Below are positions 15,088 to 27,370 of a stretch of DNA of 64,000 bases, piece after piece (within the stretch, counting starts at the first letter, position 1; every line of letters begins with the position of its first letter). The stretch is from NCBI RefSeq assembly GCF_036373705.1, contig NC_089863.1:25337417-25401416 (forward strand), given 5' to 3'. The notes under the pieces are model-generated. The model had not been told where the DNA came from. It did no database searches and was given only the letters and a program-made list of their open reading frames with translations. The stretch comes from Amia ocellicauda. Its lineage: Eukaryota; Chordata; Actinopteri; Amiiformes; Amiidae. The position numbers and the translations under genes are program-made.

Positions 15088-15487
15088 GGGGGTGAGTGTC
15101 AAAGAGAAACATCGTAAAGCATAGGAAATAAAACGCCTGATTAAACATTAATTAATAAATTAATTACAAAAAAAATCGAACTTCTCAAGTTCCGCTGGTT
15201 ACTTTGACGACGGGTGTCCATTCCTAGCCCAGTGCCAGAATGGTCTCAAAGAACCAGCTGTGGCGTTTCTGGCACGATTTGTGTTTTTATTTAATAACAC
15301 TCCATTGGGAAGCCGGCCAGGGCAGTACATAACTATTGCATTACTATTATTCGGGTGGTTGATTTACTTTTTTAAATATTTAATGTTTTGCTAGGTCTAG
15401 GTATGAACGGGTCAGCCAAATAGAGGGATTTAAGTGACACGGCAGCTGGAACCAGAACATGGGGTCAAGGGTCCCAGTGCCTGCCTG

Positions 15488-15488
<1 letters not shown>

Positions 15489-15550
<62 letters not shown>
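15489..15550. repeat. (CT)n microsatellite
   Basis: About 31 uninterrupted CT units. Confidence 0.98.
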
Positions 15551-15553
<3 letters not shown>

Positions 15554-16464
15554 GTTTTAATGATTATACAAAGTAAGTGACCAAATACCCTTCATTTCAC
15601 CCTGTTTGATTCAATAACAGGGTGTCAAATCCATGAAGCCACCCCCCCTTTCTTTATCATGCAGCCTGTTGACAAGAAGAAGAATATATGAGGCCTGGGC
15701 TAGAATCCCTCACTTTCTTCATCCACGTATAACCAAATCAGATATGTACCCACCGGTGTCGCTGCAAATCCGCAGTTGTCTATGGATTTAGTTCATTGAT
15801 CATAATAGCAGAGAATGTGAGAAGAAAAATCAGTTGCCACATGCCAAAAGGGTAACACGTCTCCTAAAAACTATGAGACATCAATTCAAATAAGATCCTA
15901 TAGCGCCTACAACCCGGGTTCCCTGCTCTGCTGCAGTTCCCAAAAGGCCTTTGCGCGCAGCAGCTGTCCGCAGACATCTGTCACCGGGGCTTATGTGGAG
16001 TGACAGTTGCACAGGGAAGAGGGGTTATTTTTCTCAATAGGATGCAACCAACCGACAGAGGGGAAAACCTCATTCAGAAAAGCCTCTGAAACGGAACCAG
16101 ATTGCTTCCCTACGGACCAGTGTGATCCTGTTATGGAAAAATGGAAAGGAATTTAATACGAGCTTTTGGAAATGTGGCACAGGGCAACATCAGTGGAGTT
16201 GTTTACCAGTTTGTTTCATAATTCCGTTTATTTGTTTTTGTTTGGTCATGAGTACAATATATCTGTGTCTAAAACGACTTTGTATCTTTAAAACACACTA
16301 TTTTTCTTAAAATAATGCTAGGCCAATACATTTATAAAATACGTTTGTGAGTTGTTGAGATACATCTCAATTTGTGGCGTTTCTTATGTAGGCCCTATAC
16401 TTGATACACATTTAAACATTTGTTTTCCAAGATATTTGAATATGTAAGTAAAAGATAAATTGAC

Positions 16465-16498
<34 letters not shown>
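16465..16498. repeat. (CTAT)n tetranucleotide microsatellite
   Basis: About eight CTAT units followed by degenerate ATCC/ATCA repeats. Confidence 0.95.
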
Positions 16499-17819
16499 AC
16501 ATCCATACATCCATCCATCAACCAATCAATCAACCAATCATTATGTATCTTTCTTATATTCGTCAAGCGTAATTACCCAAGTGCACTACCATCGAACTAA
16601 GTGCTGCCCTTGTTTGAACATTACATGATTGACACATTTTATGATACAAATATACAATATACAAATACTGAGTTCCCCGGTGCCCAACCTGATCATGAGA
16701 GAGTAGGCGAAGGGCGTTTTAAACAGATTGATCCGATTGCTTTTACCGCAGTTTAAAGCCCATTAGGCAGTAGACAGACTTGGCAGGTCTCTTTGGATTT
16801 TAATTAAATCTCTCTGCTTCATAGAAAGTCATTAGAGTGGCGCGCCGTATAGCAGGCGTCACGCCCATGAAGCAGAGCCAATTGAGCAGAGTTTCACTTT
16901 TAATGAATATAGAAACAACCAAATAATGAAATACATAAACTCTGAATTTCTTATCTCGACCATCTGCATCCACGGGTAGCCAACGAGCTTTGCGCTCCGG
17001 AGCTGACGGTCCTAATGATTGACGTGACCATTGGAGTGGGGAGTAAAATGCAAAATGAACTGAAATGCACTTTCACATACAATTCCCCTAGGAAATACGC
17101 CGAAATGAACTGGAATTGATCATATTTGAGGGTTGTCATTGTATTACTGTTCGTAGGCTAAATAATTAATTTGATGGCCTGGATGACTGCAAGGAATGTC
17201 AATGTTTGTAAAAAGTAAAACTGATCAAAACACAATCAAACCTGTAACGTCTTCCGACCATGACTGGTCCACAGCAGAGACGTCTAAACATGGTACACCA
17301 TTCCTTTTATAATCTATATTTGTGCTCTATATAATTTATAGTCTCATGTCCGTTGTCCGTCCGTCTGTAACCTCTTCTCTAACTAACAGTGGATCAATCG
17401 CATTCACATCCTTCATGTAACTGTCCCTCTCTGGCTCTGAGCCCAGGTGTGTCGCTCTTCCTGGCCTGACTCCACCAGCCACCGTTTTTATCCGGGTAAA
17501 CTGATATTACTCGTTACAGGTGGTGCCCTAAGTGTTTTCAAGTAATGAAAAAAAGAAACATCTCTTCTCCTGCTATTAACAGATAGATATATTATAATGC
17601 AATTATGTTTGAAAGGGAAAACAACACAATTGTGCAGAAAAGTCTGTTTTAAAATGTGTGTGACTCTAATTTGCGCATTTTATTGAATTTATTGAGTGCG
17701 TAGTGTAGACACATTTCACAATTGTGCTTTCCAGACAACCTAAATGTAACCATTACACCATGTCTACATTTATCTGTATTCTTAATCTTAATTCTTGTTC
17801 ACCTGTTTTCGGATTGTGC

Positions 17820-17821
<2 letters not shown>

Positions 17822-17893
<72 letters not shown>
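17822..17893. repeat. (TA)n microsatellite
   Basis: About 36 TA units, uninterrupted. Confidence 0.98.
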
Positions 17894-17897
<4 letters not shown>

Positions 17898-18298
17898 TTT
17901 TCTTAAAGGTTTATGCCTAAAACGTAATTCAGTTCTGGCAATTAATTGGCATGGCATATCACAGTCATGTGTAGAGGATGTTAGACAACTGTAATGGTGC
18001 ATTGCGCTAGAATTAGGAGAGGTTTTTCATTAGAAACCATTATATTATATTAGTAGGTTACCTGCCCCGATTAAAATGTGTAATGGATGTACAGAGGGAG
18101 GGCTGCCACCTAGAGGTCAGAAGACACAATTGCAGCCACCCTGATTTCCAACGGCACAGATTCCCGGTCTTGACTAAATGAGCACTGGGCTACATCAAGA
18201 GTTTGGCACATCTGCTAATAGAGAACTACAATCCCGTTCTCTGTGACTGCGTTATTTACTTTCACATGCGTCTGTAGCAAAGCAAAGTGCATTGTTAC

Positions 18299-18481
18299 GC
18301 AAGCCGTTGTGACATTTAACCCAGAATAGCTAATATCAAGAATACAATTGTTGATATGAAGAATTAACTGCCAATTGTTGATATCAACAAATGTATTTTT
18401 TATATCAGCAATTGAATTCCTGATATCAGCAATTGTATTCTTGATATTAGCAATTATGGGTTAAATGTCACAACGGCTTGC
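18299..18481. mobile_element. MITE with perfect 25-bp terminal inverted repeats and internal GATATC repeats
   Basis: The 25 bases at 18299-18323 (GCAAGCCGTTGTGACATTTA...) are the exact reverse complement of 18457-18481. The interior is built from several near-palindromic TTGATATCAAC-like words, so the whole 183-bp unit can fold on itself. No transposase is encoded. No clear target-site duplication was seen, so the superfamily is unknown. Confidence 0.75.
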
Positions 18482-18489
18482 CATACATT

Positions 18490-18620
18490 GTGGTATACCA
18501 TGAATCACAGTAAAGAGGGCTGTGAAGTACTGTGGTGAATTATAGGAAAGTGTGGTGTGCTGTGCTGTGGTATAAACACAGTAAAGTGTAGTGTGGTATA
18601 CTTTCGTACAAACACGATAA
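18490..18620. repeat. Degenerate tandem repeat of TGTGGTATA and CAGTAAAG words
   Basis: Words such as TGTGGTATA, ACAGTAAAG and GTGTGGTG recur irregularly just right of the MITE. This may be a decayed minisatellite or part of a larger element. Confidence 0.5.
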
Positions 18621-19007
18621 TTATTACAAAACTCTAGTTATTTTTCTGAAATTTTCAGGCATTTTCAGCTACACATCTACGTCTAGCTATACTGCGGTCA
18701 GAACGGCCCTTTCCTTTACTGCGCAGACTCACACAGGGACATGACAAGATGTTCTCATCCAGAGTTATATGGCCATAGCGTGAGTATGAGACACAGACAC
18801 GCTCCCGGGGTGACTCTCGGCCACAGTGACTAAAGCTTCTCCCTTCTGCTGGAAAAAATGAAGAGTAAACTGGGAGATTCCCCTGCATCCGTGTAATGTT
18901 AATCAACTGGTGGTAAGGGACCAAAAAAGAAAACATCAACCTAGCTAAAAATATGTATCTTAATATTTAATTTGGATGCTGAACAAACACAATAAAAAAG
19001 TTGTGAC

Positions 19008-19062
<55 letters not shown>
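19008..19062. repeat. (TTA)n microsatellite
   Basis: About 18 TTA units. Confidence 0.98.
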
Positions 19063-19157
19063 GCAATTTATGGACTGAGGCCTACAAGGTTTACAGCCTT
19101 AACTGTAAGACCAATCCAACCTGTACATCTCTGACTAATTTAACTTTAACTATCAAT

Positions 19158-19636
19158 CAGTGGTTCTCATCACTGGTCCTGGAGGAGCCCCTACCTTGCT
19201 GGTTTTAGTCCAACCAAGCTCTCAATTATTTAATTGAACCATTAATTTAACTAATAATTTGCTTACATTTGACTTTTTAAACTGTGTAACTGATAAACAA
19301 GTTGGTTCCTTAATAAGATAATAAGCCCTACTATTTAAAATAATTACAAGGCTTTGATTTAGGAAAGTATAGTTAAATTCATGGTTCAATTAAGCAATTG
19401 AGCGCTTGATTGGAACAAAAACCAGCATGTTAGGGGTTCCTCTGAGGTCCTGGAGTACCCCCTGCCCTGCTAGTTCCAACTGAGGTCTTAATTGCTTAAT
19501 TGAATCCTTAATTGACCTAACAAAGCAACATACCATTCAATTAAGTAATTAAGTTGGAACAAAAACCAGCAGGGCAGGGGGTACTCCAGGACCGGTTTGA
19601 AAACCCCTGCTCTAGGACCAGGGTTAGGATCCACTG
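19158..19636. mobile_element. hAT-like MITE pair, one copy nested or abutting the other
   Basis: The outer unit starts CAGTGGTTCTCA and ends in the inverse form ...GGATCCACTG. A second smaller palindromic unit of the same family lies at about 19443-19615. Both share GGTCCTGGAG ends and interior CTCAATTA/TTAATTGA words. Flanking octamers CTATCAAT and CTATAAAC agree at six of eight positions, as expected for an old 8-bp hAT target duplication. No transposase is present. Confidence 0.7.
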
Positions 19637-20447
19637 CTATAAACCAAATCACTTCAGTGTAGTGTATAAACTGCTCCTCTTCCCGTCGACTGAACCCACA
19701 CTTTGCCTGCCCCTCGCAGCAGCCAGGGGGGCTTCCTCAGTTGAACACTCACACGCAATCCATCACCAACAATAAAGGGCACACGATTGAGTGTCTATTG
19801 TCTTCCGATCAATATTTAAAATCCGTGTCACAGAACAGATTTTTCTTTCAGACCAAATTTCTGTCAGGCTCTCCATGAAATATTAAGAGTGCCATTACAA
19901 TGAACAATGTCTCCATGCCGCCTACTACACGAGAATCTGTGCTTCCTCAAATGACTTGGGGTATAATAATGGTGGGAAAATAGAGTGATTGCAGTAAATA
20001 AATAAATAATAAAGAAGGACTAGTAGAAGAAGAAATCTAAGCAATCTATTTGTTCCGCCCAAAACACAATTGTCACACATTATGTGATTTTGTGATTTTA
20101 AAAAGGGGACATGTTTTTTGTGGTACGCTGAAGCACCACATGTGAATTGTTGTTTTTGTATTCTAGCCTGTTTTAACTTGTGGAAAGTGTCCTTCAAATA
20201 TTTCCTTGTAGGGTGTCCAGTTCAAGGGAATGCCTCTGTGTCAGAATAGTCTGTAACCAATCTATAAAAAAAAAAATCCAAAATATATATATTGAAATAT
20301 TTGATAAGACCAACTGAATATTGTAGGTAGAACAAAAATTGATTGATTTATGATTACAATACACTGTGTATCAAGGCCTTACTTTGCCACAAGCCAGACA
20401 GCTAGATAGACAGACACTTCCACTTCCTCCAGTCCTGAACTTTAGAC

Positions 20448-20654
20448 CAGGGGGGCCCAACTCTGGTCCTGGAGAGCCTCAGGGCCTCCAGGCTTTTGTT
20501 TTATCCAGATCGTTAACTGCTTAATTGATCCAATTGTGGGTCTTACTTGGGCTAAGTGTCCCTATGTTCAAGGCATCCAGTGATTGGTGATTTAGAGAGA
20601 TCTGTAAAATCTGCAGTATTGTGGCTTTCCAGGAACTGGTTTGGCACCCCCCTG
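20448..20654. mobile_element. hAT-like MITE
   Basis: The left end CAGGGGGGCCCAA mirrors the right end TTGGCACCCCCCTG, with CTGGTCCTGGA and TCCAGGAACTGG just inside. It belongs to the same family as the element at 25116-25296 in opposite orientation. There is no coding capacity and no clear target duplication. Confidence 0.7.
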
Positions 20655-21282
20655 ACCCTCTCTATTCTCCTTCCCACCTCTCAGTCACCAGTCCCACTTC
20701 ATTAACCATTTCCTAACCCACATCATGTGCGGTGGAATGCTACAATATAGACCTTATCACAATTTTGAATGTTAGGCTATTGCTTTAGTTGGTTTATAGT
20801 GAGCCCATTCCCCGTGTATTGTGTAGCCTGTATGTTCTTGATATGGGTGGCACGGGGACAGACCTTGGGCGGCTCCACTTACCTGATAATGCTGAGACGA
20901 GAAAGTCAGACATCACTGCCATTCACCAGATCCTCCCATCAGTAACTGGATCCCAAGAGAGCAAATTAGAGGAATCAATATTTGATGGTTTACCCCCTCA
21001 CTTTCACCCTCTGCCTTCTCTCTGTCACAGCTGGCTCTCTCCACTGGCTGGGGCTTTTTCTTGCTATCAGAGCTGTGGGGGCCATTGCGAATAAGAGAGT
21101 ATAGGCTACTATATAGACTAAATATAGGGCCCCTACGACTCGCACCTGTCCCCTACAACTAACTTACACAGTAACAACGACACAAACCTACAAGCCATAG
21201 AATTCGTAGGGATTAACCTATTTAACAAATGCAGTTAAACATGCTGCTGTTAATCCAATATATGCTCTCGTTAGTCTAATAT

Positions 21283-21480
21283 GCTCCTGTATGACATCTG
21301 TTGGTTGCCGTAAAGTGGGACCCGTCCCTTAGGACACTTTACAATCATGCATGGCATCTTTTGCTCCATGTAAGACTTCCTGTGGTCAGGCATGACAGTT
21401 CTGGGTCACGTATGACACTTTGTGGTCCCATAAGATATTTCTTGTTCCCTTATGACACTTCTTGGCTGCCCTGTAACACA
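21283..21480. repeat. Degenerate 20-bp minisatellite
   Basis: Units of about 20 bp resembling ATGACACTTTGTGGTCCCAT follow one another. They are clearest at 21390-21470, where four successive units keep exact 20-bp spacing, and more decayed upstream. Confidence 0.7.
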
Positions 21481-21651
21481 GTGTGTCTGGCTTTTCCTTA
21501 TTGGGCTCATATTAGCATATCTTACATGGGTTTTTAAATGCAAAAAACAGCTTAATTAGCCTTTCAGCGATTTCCTTTGTAGGATCAGTTATGAAAATAA
21601 TAATAACTAGATATACTTATACTAACTTATATAGGTCATGCTATATCTATA

Positions 21652-22540
21652 TACACCGATCAGCCATAACATTATGACCACCTGCCTAATATTGTGTTGG
21701 TCCCCCTTTTGCCGCCATAACAGCCCTGACCCGTCGAGGCATGGACTCCACTAGACCTCTGAAGGTGTGCTGTGGTATCTGGCACCAAGACGTTAGCAGC
21801 AGATCCTTTAAGTCCTGTAAGTTGCAAGGTGGGGCCTCCATGGATCGGACTTGTTTGTCCAGCACATCCCACAGATGCTCGATTGGATTGAGATCTGGGG
21901 AATGTGGAGGCCAAGTCAACACCTTGAACTCGTGATTCATCAGACCAGGCCACCTTCTCCCATTGCTCCGTGGTCCAGTTCTGATGCTCACGTGCCCATT
22001 GTAGGCGCTTTCGGGCGTGGACAGGGGTCAGCATGGGCACCCTGACTGGTCTGCGGCTACGCAGCCCCATACGCAACAAACTGCGATGCACTGTGTGTTC
22101 TGACACCTTTCTATCAGAACCAGCATTCACTTTTTCAGCAATTTGAGCTACAGTAGCTCGTCTGTTGGATCGGACCACACGGGCCAGCCTTCGCTCCCCA
22201 CGTGCATCAATGAGCCTTGGTCGCCCATGACCCTGTCGCCAGTTCACCACTTTTCCTTCCTTGGACCACTTTTGATAGGTACTGACCACTGCAGACCGGG
22301 AACACCCCACAAGAGCTGCAGTTTTGGAGATGCTCTGACCCAGTCGTCTAGCCATCACAATTTGGCCCTTGTCAAAGTCGCTCAGATCCTTACGCTGCCC
22401 ATTTTTCCTGCTTCTAACACATCAACGTTGAGGACAAAATGTTCACTTGCTGCCTAATATATCCCACCCACTGATAACGAGATTATCAGTGTTATTCACT
22501 TCACCTGTCAGTGGTCATAATGTTATGGCTGATCGGTGTA
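21652..22540 (-). mobile_element. Tc1/mariner transposon, DD36E-related, internally deleted
   Basis: The element has inverted ends TACACCGATCAGCCATAACA at both sides. It is 889 bp long, compared with about 1.2 kb for the related element at 5455. The interior has lost roughly 300-350 bp of the transposase core. It could now move only with transposase supplied by another copy. Confidence 0.9.
21686..22358 (-). pseudogene. Deleted DD36E-type Tc1 transposase
   Basis: Read on the minus strand, residues 1 to about 143 carry the helix-turn-helix region and the first catalytic motif WSDESR. The sequence then jumps, with a frame change, to the C-terminal part holding [18 protein letters not shown] and the ending GGPTQY. 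The block with the second Asp (the QQDNAPCH equivalent) is missing, so no active enzyme is possible. It resembles the intact protein at 5605-6645 but belongs to a different subfamily. Confidence 0.9.
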
Positions 22541-22750
22541 CATATCTGGTATAATACTACGGCTACTACCCTACTTAATTGTACATATTATCACCGATGC
22601 ACACTACTTCTAACCAAAAATATACTACTTCTACTCAAATTACAAACTATCACTGATATTAACCTGCATACTATAATAAAATAATACATACCATGTAATA
22701 TATCATGCACAAAATACTGCCACATGCAGACAAAGTATTTTAAATTCTAG

Positions 22751-22751
22751 A

Positions 22752-22813
<62 letters not shown>
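22751..22813. repeat. (ATT)n microsatellite
   Basis: About 20 ATT units. Confidence 0.98.
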
Positions 22814-22815
<2 letters not shown>

Positions 22816-24137
22816 ATATAATTTATATTGTACAGCACTCATTACAACAATTTAATATGTTGTACAAAACACATATTGTAAATAATATGCACTATTCAAA
22901 TATTATTAAAAAAAAACGTTTGAATATTGTAATTGTATGTGATAAGCAACTTGAAAACCTAATAATTGATCCTTTGTGAAAAGTGAGTGTAAAGTGACAT
23001 TATACAGAATGCTTACGCAAGTCATAATCAAGCCAAAATTGAAACCTCATGACACGGTCATGGGATGCATCATATGACTGGAGCAGAGGCTTCTGGGAGT
23101 CTTAGCACTTCCAGTTTTTTTTTGCCTCTGTGGGTGGTGCGTGTAACAGGAAACAGATGAGCGAATGCAGTCTGACTGGTTCTGAGTTTTTGAAGTAGAG
23201 CACAGATTTTACCAGCAGTCACATAAGGAAGTCTGCCTGCACATCTGACAATCTTTAGCTCACTACTTCAGATGCTGGGAGAATTACCAGAGTTATAGCT
23301 GACAGTAAATAGCTGAAAGCCCCCTGACAGGAGGTTCCCAGTCACCCTCCATTTCTGAAAACACTGAAACTGCCAGGATCGGATAGAAGAGTTTCACTGC
23401 GAGATCTTTAACTAACAGCCTGTGCCCAAGTCTTCAGGCCTCTCTGGCAATGAAAGCCTAAAACAAAGAAATATTTGTGCCAAACAAGGATGTAATATGA
23501 ACATTGTACAGAGGAATAGTATCGCGTTTTAGCTTCCACTTTAAAACAAAACATCTCACTGAACCATTTTTGTTTTGTAATTGTAAACAAGATAAATGCC
23601 ATTCAGATTAGTCAGGCAAGGAAAGAAAAAGTGGGTCAGTTTTTTTATATTAGAATTGCCTGGTCTTCATTTTCTGAAGGCATCTGGCATCTCCTAATGC
23701 ATATCTTAAATTTTTAGACCAGTTACTTATACTTCACATTGTTGCTGGTATGTATGCCCTGGCTACATTTACATGGTCCTCCAGATTAGGTGTGTACACG
23801 TGTGCAAGCCCCTCACATCTGCAATGAGCTTCAGAGCCCTGTGTGTCACTCATTTGTTTCCCCTCTTTCACTTCTTATGTGTCTGCATGCATAAATGCAA
23901 ATTTGGAAGCCATTATTGAGAATTCATACTGATACTACAATGTTGGGTGATACTCTTTCAATTCTCGTCAATTCTACATTTTACATTCAAGTTGAAATTA
24001 ATGTTTCTGGTCAACCACCCTGCAATTTGTACCTCCTGGACCATGCAATTTGTTAATTTTCATTAATAAATTTTTGAACAGTATGTATTTATTGATGTGA
24101 GTTGCCTTGGATGACATCATCATCATCATCATCATCA

Positions 24138-24202
<65 letters not shown>

Positions 24203-24950
24203 TAAGGAGATGCAAAAACGTCAGTGTAACAGGGAGCGTAAGTGATAAACTGTTAGTCAAAAAGGTTGATGATGGGGCCTAGGTTAGTCACCGTAAGAAT
24301 TTATCACAGAAATCCCCTGAAGTTGTTCCGTAAATCTTGAAGTTGTCCAATTAGCTCATCAAACTAAAAATGCAACAACAAAAATAAGGAAAAAATGCAT
24401 GGGAAAGCACACACCTATTGTTTTATTGTATTTACGACATTGCTTGACTTTTTTTTTTTCTCTTCTCTTACTAGCAAATGCTAAATTGCATTCCAAAAGT
24501 TGATATTAATAAAGATGGTGATGATTATTACCGTTTATAATAGTTTGTTTCTTTTTCTAAATGATAAGCGTACTTGTGCACCAAACCCCAATGCAACCTG
24601 TTATTTTGTTTGCTTTTATAATGCTTTGGTTTCTGTTTGCTGGTGGTAGTTCTCATATCTTTAAACATTGGGCTGTTGACTCACCTTGCCTGCTTTTCCG
24701 TGCCAAATTTAAATAATTGCAGCAGCTCACTTGATCTGTTTATTCTGTTTCTGTTCTATGCATGTGACGAGAACTTCTCTATGAAGTTTCTGTTTTTCTG
24801 TTGCAGCTTATTTAAGACATATATTTACGATACGATACACGTTTATTTGCCATATATTCATAATGTATGTATAATATCCTAAATTTAAATGTCTTACAAA
24901 GGCATTGGCTATTATTTAACCTAAACTGTATAGCTTCTAGTTAATATATT
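22814..24950. other. No recognised gene; AT-rich
   Basis: No supportable exon. Mostly AT-rich unique sequence with one compound trinucleotide repeat at 24114-24201. Confidence 0.4.
24114..24201. repeat. (ATC)n-(ATT)n-(AAT)n compound repeat, palindromic
   Basis: ATC units pass into ATT units, which are followed directly by AAT units, their reverse complement. Confidence 0.96.
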
Positions 24951-25090
24951 TCTTAGCAGATGCCATTGTCCAGTTACAATAACACACTTTTTTTACATAC
25001 AAGTACCTGTATAAACACAGAGTTTTATTCTAGGTAAAGCGCTTTGCTCAAGAATAATCCGATTAATCGATTAATCTCACCACTGCTCCA
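24951..25090. repeat. Dispersed fish repeat (GCTTTGCTCAAG / CACTGCTCCACACTGCC type)
   Basis: It starts CTTAGCAGATGCCATTGTCC and ends CACTGCTCCACACTGCC, with AAGCGCTTTGCTCAAG between. The same order of words, more or less decayed, occurs at 35040-35160 and 37905-38055. Confidence 0.6.
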
Positions 25091-25115
25091 CACTGCCACG
25101 CATGTCAACCTACAC

Positions 25116-25296
25116 CAGGGGTGGCCAACCCCATTCCTACTGGTCTCTCTAAATCACCAATCACTAGATACCTTGAACACAGGGACACTTTGCATAATTA
25201 AGACCCACAATTAGCTCAATTAAGCAGTTAACAACCTGGATAAAACAAAAACCTGCAGGCCCTGTGGCCCTCCAGGACCAGGGTTGGGTGCCCCTG
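25116..25296. mobile_element. hAT-like MITE with 8-bp target duplication
   Basis: The ends CAGGGGTGGCCAACC and GGTTGGGTGCCCCTG are inverse of each other. The flanking octamers ACCTACAC and ACCTACAT agree at seven of eight bases, which is the hAT signature. It is non-coding, 181 bp. Confidence 0.8.
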
Positions 25297-26757
25297 ACCT
25301 ACATCATGTTCACCTCTTTTACATCTTACTTACAGATGACAAGCATCTTATAAATGTTGATTAAATACTAGAAATGTGTATTTTTTTTAAATAGCGCCTT
25401 AAAGGGGTTGATGAGTCTTGCCAATAGGCTACATCTCTGTGTCAGAGGAAAGCACTATTTATAAGCAAAACAACAACAAAAACAGATTTTTAAAAAATCC
25501 TGAAGGTTCCTCTTACAAGTCCAAGGGAATGATTATCCTATTGATTGCGCCTGCAGCAAATACATTAAAGCAATCTAGCTTTCCTTCTCTAAGAACACAA
25601 TTACAAATATTTTTCGCGTGGTACGCCAAAACCAAGTTTTAATTTGCATTAAAAAAAGTCAATGCCTTTTAAAGTTTGTTAAAGGTGATTAGAAAAAAAA
25701 TTAAATGAAACTACCGGTAAGCAAATTGACACTAGGGTTGGTGGCCGAGGTTAATTGAAAGAAAAAGCTCACTTCACAGCATTGGCTAATAAAATCCACC
25801 ACAGTTAACCGTTTCTGATGACTGAAATGTTTAAAGTGTCAAAATTGAGTTACAGGAATTTCCTCACAGGCCTGTGATCAGACAGCAGCAGCTCCTGTGA
25901 CAGTACAGCTCTGTGTGTCACTAAGCAGGCCAGTAAAGGGCACTTTTCAACTTGCAAATTGGGTTTGAACGCGGCTTTTCATTTAATAACTGCAAAAAAT
26001 AGCCTGGGGTGATCTTGTAATGCGACAATGTCCCACAGGGGGGAAACTTTTAATTCCTTTGTCTCAGGCTGGAAAGTCAAGGAACAAGACCATTCTAAGG
26101 CCTAAGAATGTCTTCTTATTTCTCTTTACAATAACAGTTTACATATAAACAGTAACATAATATGGTCTTTTACTTAAACTTATGATTTCATATTAAAATG
26201 TAATATAAGCGTATTCACAAAATTTAAAATAAAAAGTTAATTAATCTGTACTTCCCGGACTTCGGAGTTTATTTCACATAGATTCAGACAATTTAAAATG
26301 GTAAAACTCACATTGATTGAGTAGAGTTTAGAAAGGGGGTGTTTTGACTTTGGACTGATTTCTATAGCCCCACACTTACCTATACGCTTTGCCCAGTGCA
26401 GTTCATAAAATACATATCAAGCTGTTCTGGGATCTTTCTCCTCTCACATGTCACTCATACTGGGACCGAAGCGTCATACGGTAGAGTGACATCATCGCTC
26501 TAGAGAGGCAACACAGCAGTCACGGGGGTGACTCGGGGGGGTAAATATATATGCCACATCACAGGACAACCGTCATATACATTAAAAGACCTGACACATC
26601 CCCCCCAAGACCACAGGAATCTGACTAACAGTGGAAAATGTTCAATTGTGGTGATGCACTTTGAAAAACCTACTTATTTGATTCAGAGGGTTTGTTGGAT
26701 CGTGGAAGTGGAGGAGGTGGGGATGGTGGCCGGTGAGGGGGGTTGTATACTGTAACC

Positions 26758-26925
26758 CAGGGATTCCCAAACTGGTCCTGTTGGACCCTCTATCCTGTTG
26801 GTTTTTGTTCTAACTGAGATCTTAATTGCTTAATTGAATCCGTAATTGAACTAACAATGCGATATAAGGCTCAATTATATAATTAAGAGGTCGGTTGGAA
26901 CAAAAACCAGCAGGGAAGGGGCTTG
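26758..26925. mobile_element. hAT-like MITE, right end truncated
   Basis: It starts CAGGGATTCCCAAACTGG and ends near CAAAAACCAGCAGGGAAGGG, with TTAATTGCTTAATTGAATCC inside. It is a member of the 19158 family that lacks the last bases of the right end. Confidence 0.65.
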
Positions 26926-27295
26926 TGTCGCAACTTATAAACTGGTCGTAGCAGAGGCCCTGACCGTCCAAGGGTCAGCCTGCTCTACCTCAACACCTCC
27001 ACCTCAGCACACACACAGCAACTGAATTTAGTGGAGGCCAGGGTAGCTTGATCGGGAATTAAGCGAAATCCAGAGCTGAAAATATCTGGCACTTCTGTAC
27101 TGAGAGAGATCACCCCCTTCAGCGATCCATTGAAACTGTGCACCCCTATCAGGTCAAGGTGCCGACCAGTTCAGTCCGACATGGCAATGATTCGCGCTTT
27201 CTGATGGTTGAGAGAGGCCTGCACTTTATCAAGAAGGTCAGCTAACCTGTGCTGACTTTAGCCTCACTTAATATTTCAGCACTGGCAAACCAATC

Positions 27296-27370
27296 AATAT
27301 ATCAATCAATCAATCAGCATTTATTTTGTATAGCACCCTTCACCACAAGTACCCAAGGAGCGCTTCACAT
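27296..27370 (-). repeat. L2-type LINE 3' tail fragment
   Basis: The (ATCA)n run, then TTTATTTTGTATAGCACCCTT and GGAGCGCTTCACA, matches the reverse complement of the 3' end of the L2 element at 59583. Only the tail is recognisable. Confidence 0.65.

Larger units (their letters stand above)
15551..18298. other. No recognised gene
   Basis: The sequence is mixed, with no coding exon that I can support. Two microsatellites lie inside (16465-16498 and 17822-17893). About 16680-17110 and 15900-16100 are of balanced composition and could be conserved noncoding DNA. Confidence 0.35.
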
